Source: Leptolyngbya iicbica LK (GTDB lineage: Bacteria; Cyanobacteriota; Cyanobacteriia; Phormidesmidales; Phormidesmidaceae). From it: a stretch of DNA of 64,000 nt. The text below holds more notes on this DNA, generated by a model. The model was not told the DNA's origin, did not search any database, and worked only from the letters and a program-made list of their open reading frames with translations. The stretch covers positions 165,059-229,058 of the forward strand of contig NZ_QVFV01000005.1 of the NCBI RefSeq assembly GCF_004212215.1. Direction: 5' to 3'. The DNA is not shown here. Positions within the stretch are counted from its first letter, which is position 1.

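Overview
The window is from a cyanobacterium. The octamer GCGATCGC (HIP1) recurs throughout, including inside the giant gene. pcxA, PEP-CTERM, CHASE2-GGDEF-EAL, MutS2 and UPF0182 genes are a familiar cyanobacterial set. The GC-rich composition and large signalling proteins would suit a filamentous Leptolyngbya-like lineage, but that placement is a guess.

The left 31 kb is ordinary chromosome with short, mixed-orientation transcription units. In order it holds the end of a UPF0182 membrane protein, a tiny membrane peptide, a DUF362 protein and pcxA (light-induced proton extrusion). Next come a complete insertion sequence with inverted repeats and a target duplication, a PEP-CTERM surface protein with a clear terminator, a YrdC/YciO protein, larC (nickel-pincer cofactor synthesis) and an S49 lipoprotein peptidase. 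The signalling block follows: a histidine kinase-receiver-adenylate cyclase hybrid, a Cache-HAMP protein, a CHASE2-GGDEF-EAL c-di-GMP enzyme and a small secreted peptide just upstream of it. Among these lie mutS2 and a guanine-type deaminase. argC, a GT39-type membrane glycosyltransferase, a lone ureD, a propeller-transglutaminase, an XRE/GrpE-like fusion and a methyltransferase complete this half.

The right 32.7 kb is one uninterrupted minus-strand reading frame (31273 to beyond 64000) of more than 10,900 codons, with neither its start nor its N-terminus in view. It is a mosaic extracellular giant. From the N-terminal side it has near-identical 122-residue tandem repeats, then a long array of related 125-145-residue repeats. 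One of those repeats is split by a nested ~680-residue module of six 'HGL-DG' repeats. A large Asp/Gly-rich beta region follows, then a canonical calcium-binding RTX block in mid-protein, about 6 kb of haemagglutinin-like beta-helix, and a Tyr/Trp/Arg-rich island. More beta-helix leads to an array of exactly 84 relaxed RTX nonapeptides organised as 36-residue super-repeats, and a tail with a hydrophobic segment and a basic end. It is best read as a surface or secreted adhesin or motility-type protein; its function is unknown. No secretion partner genes lie in the window.
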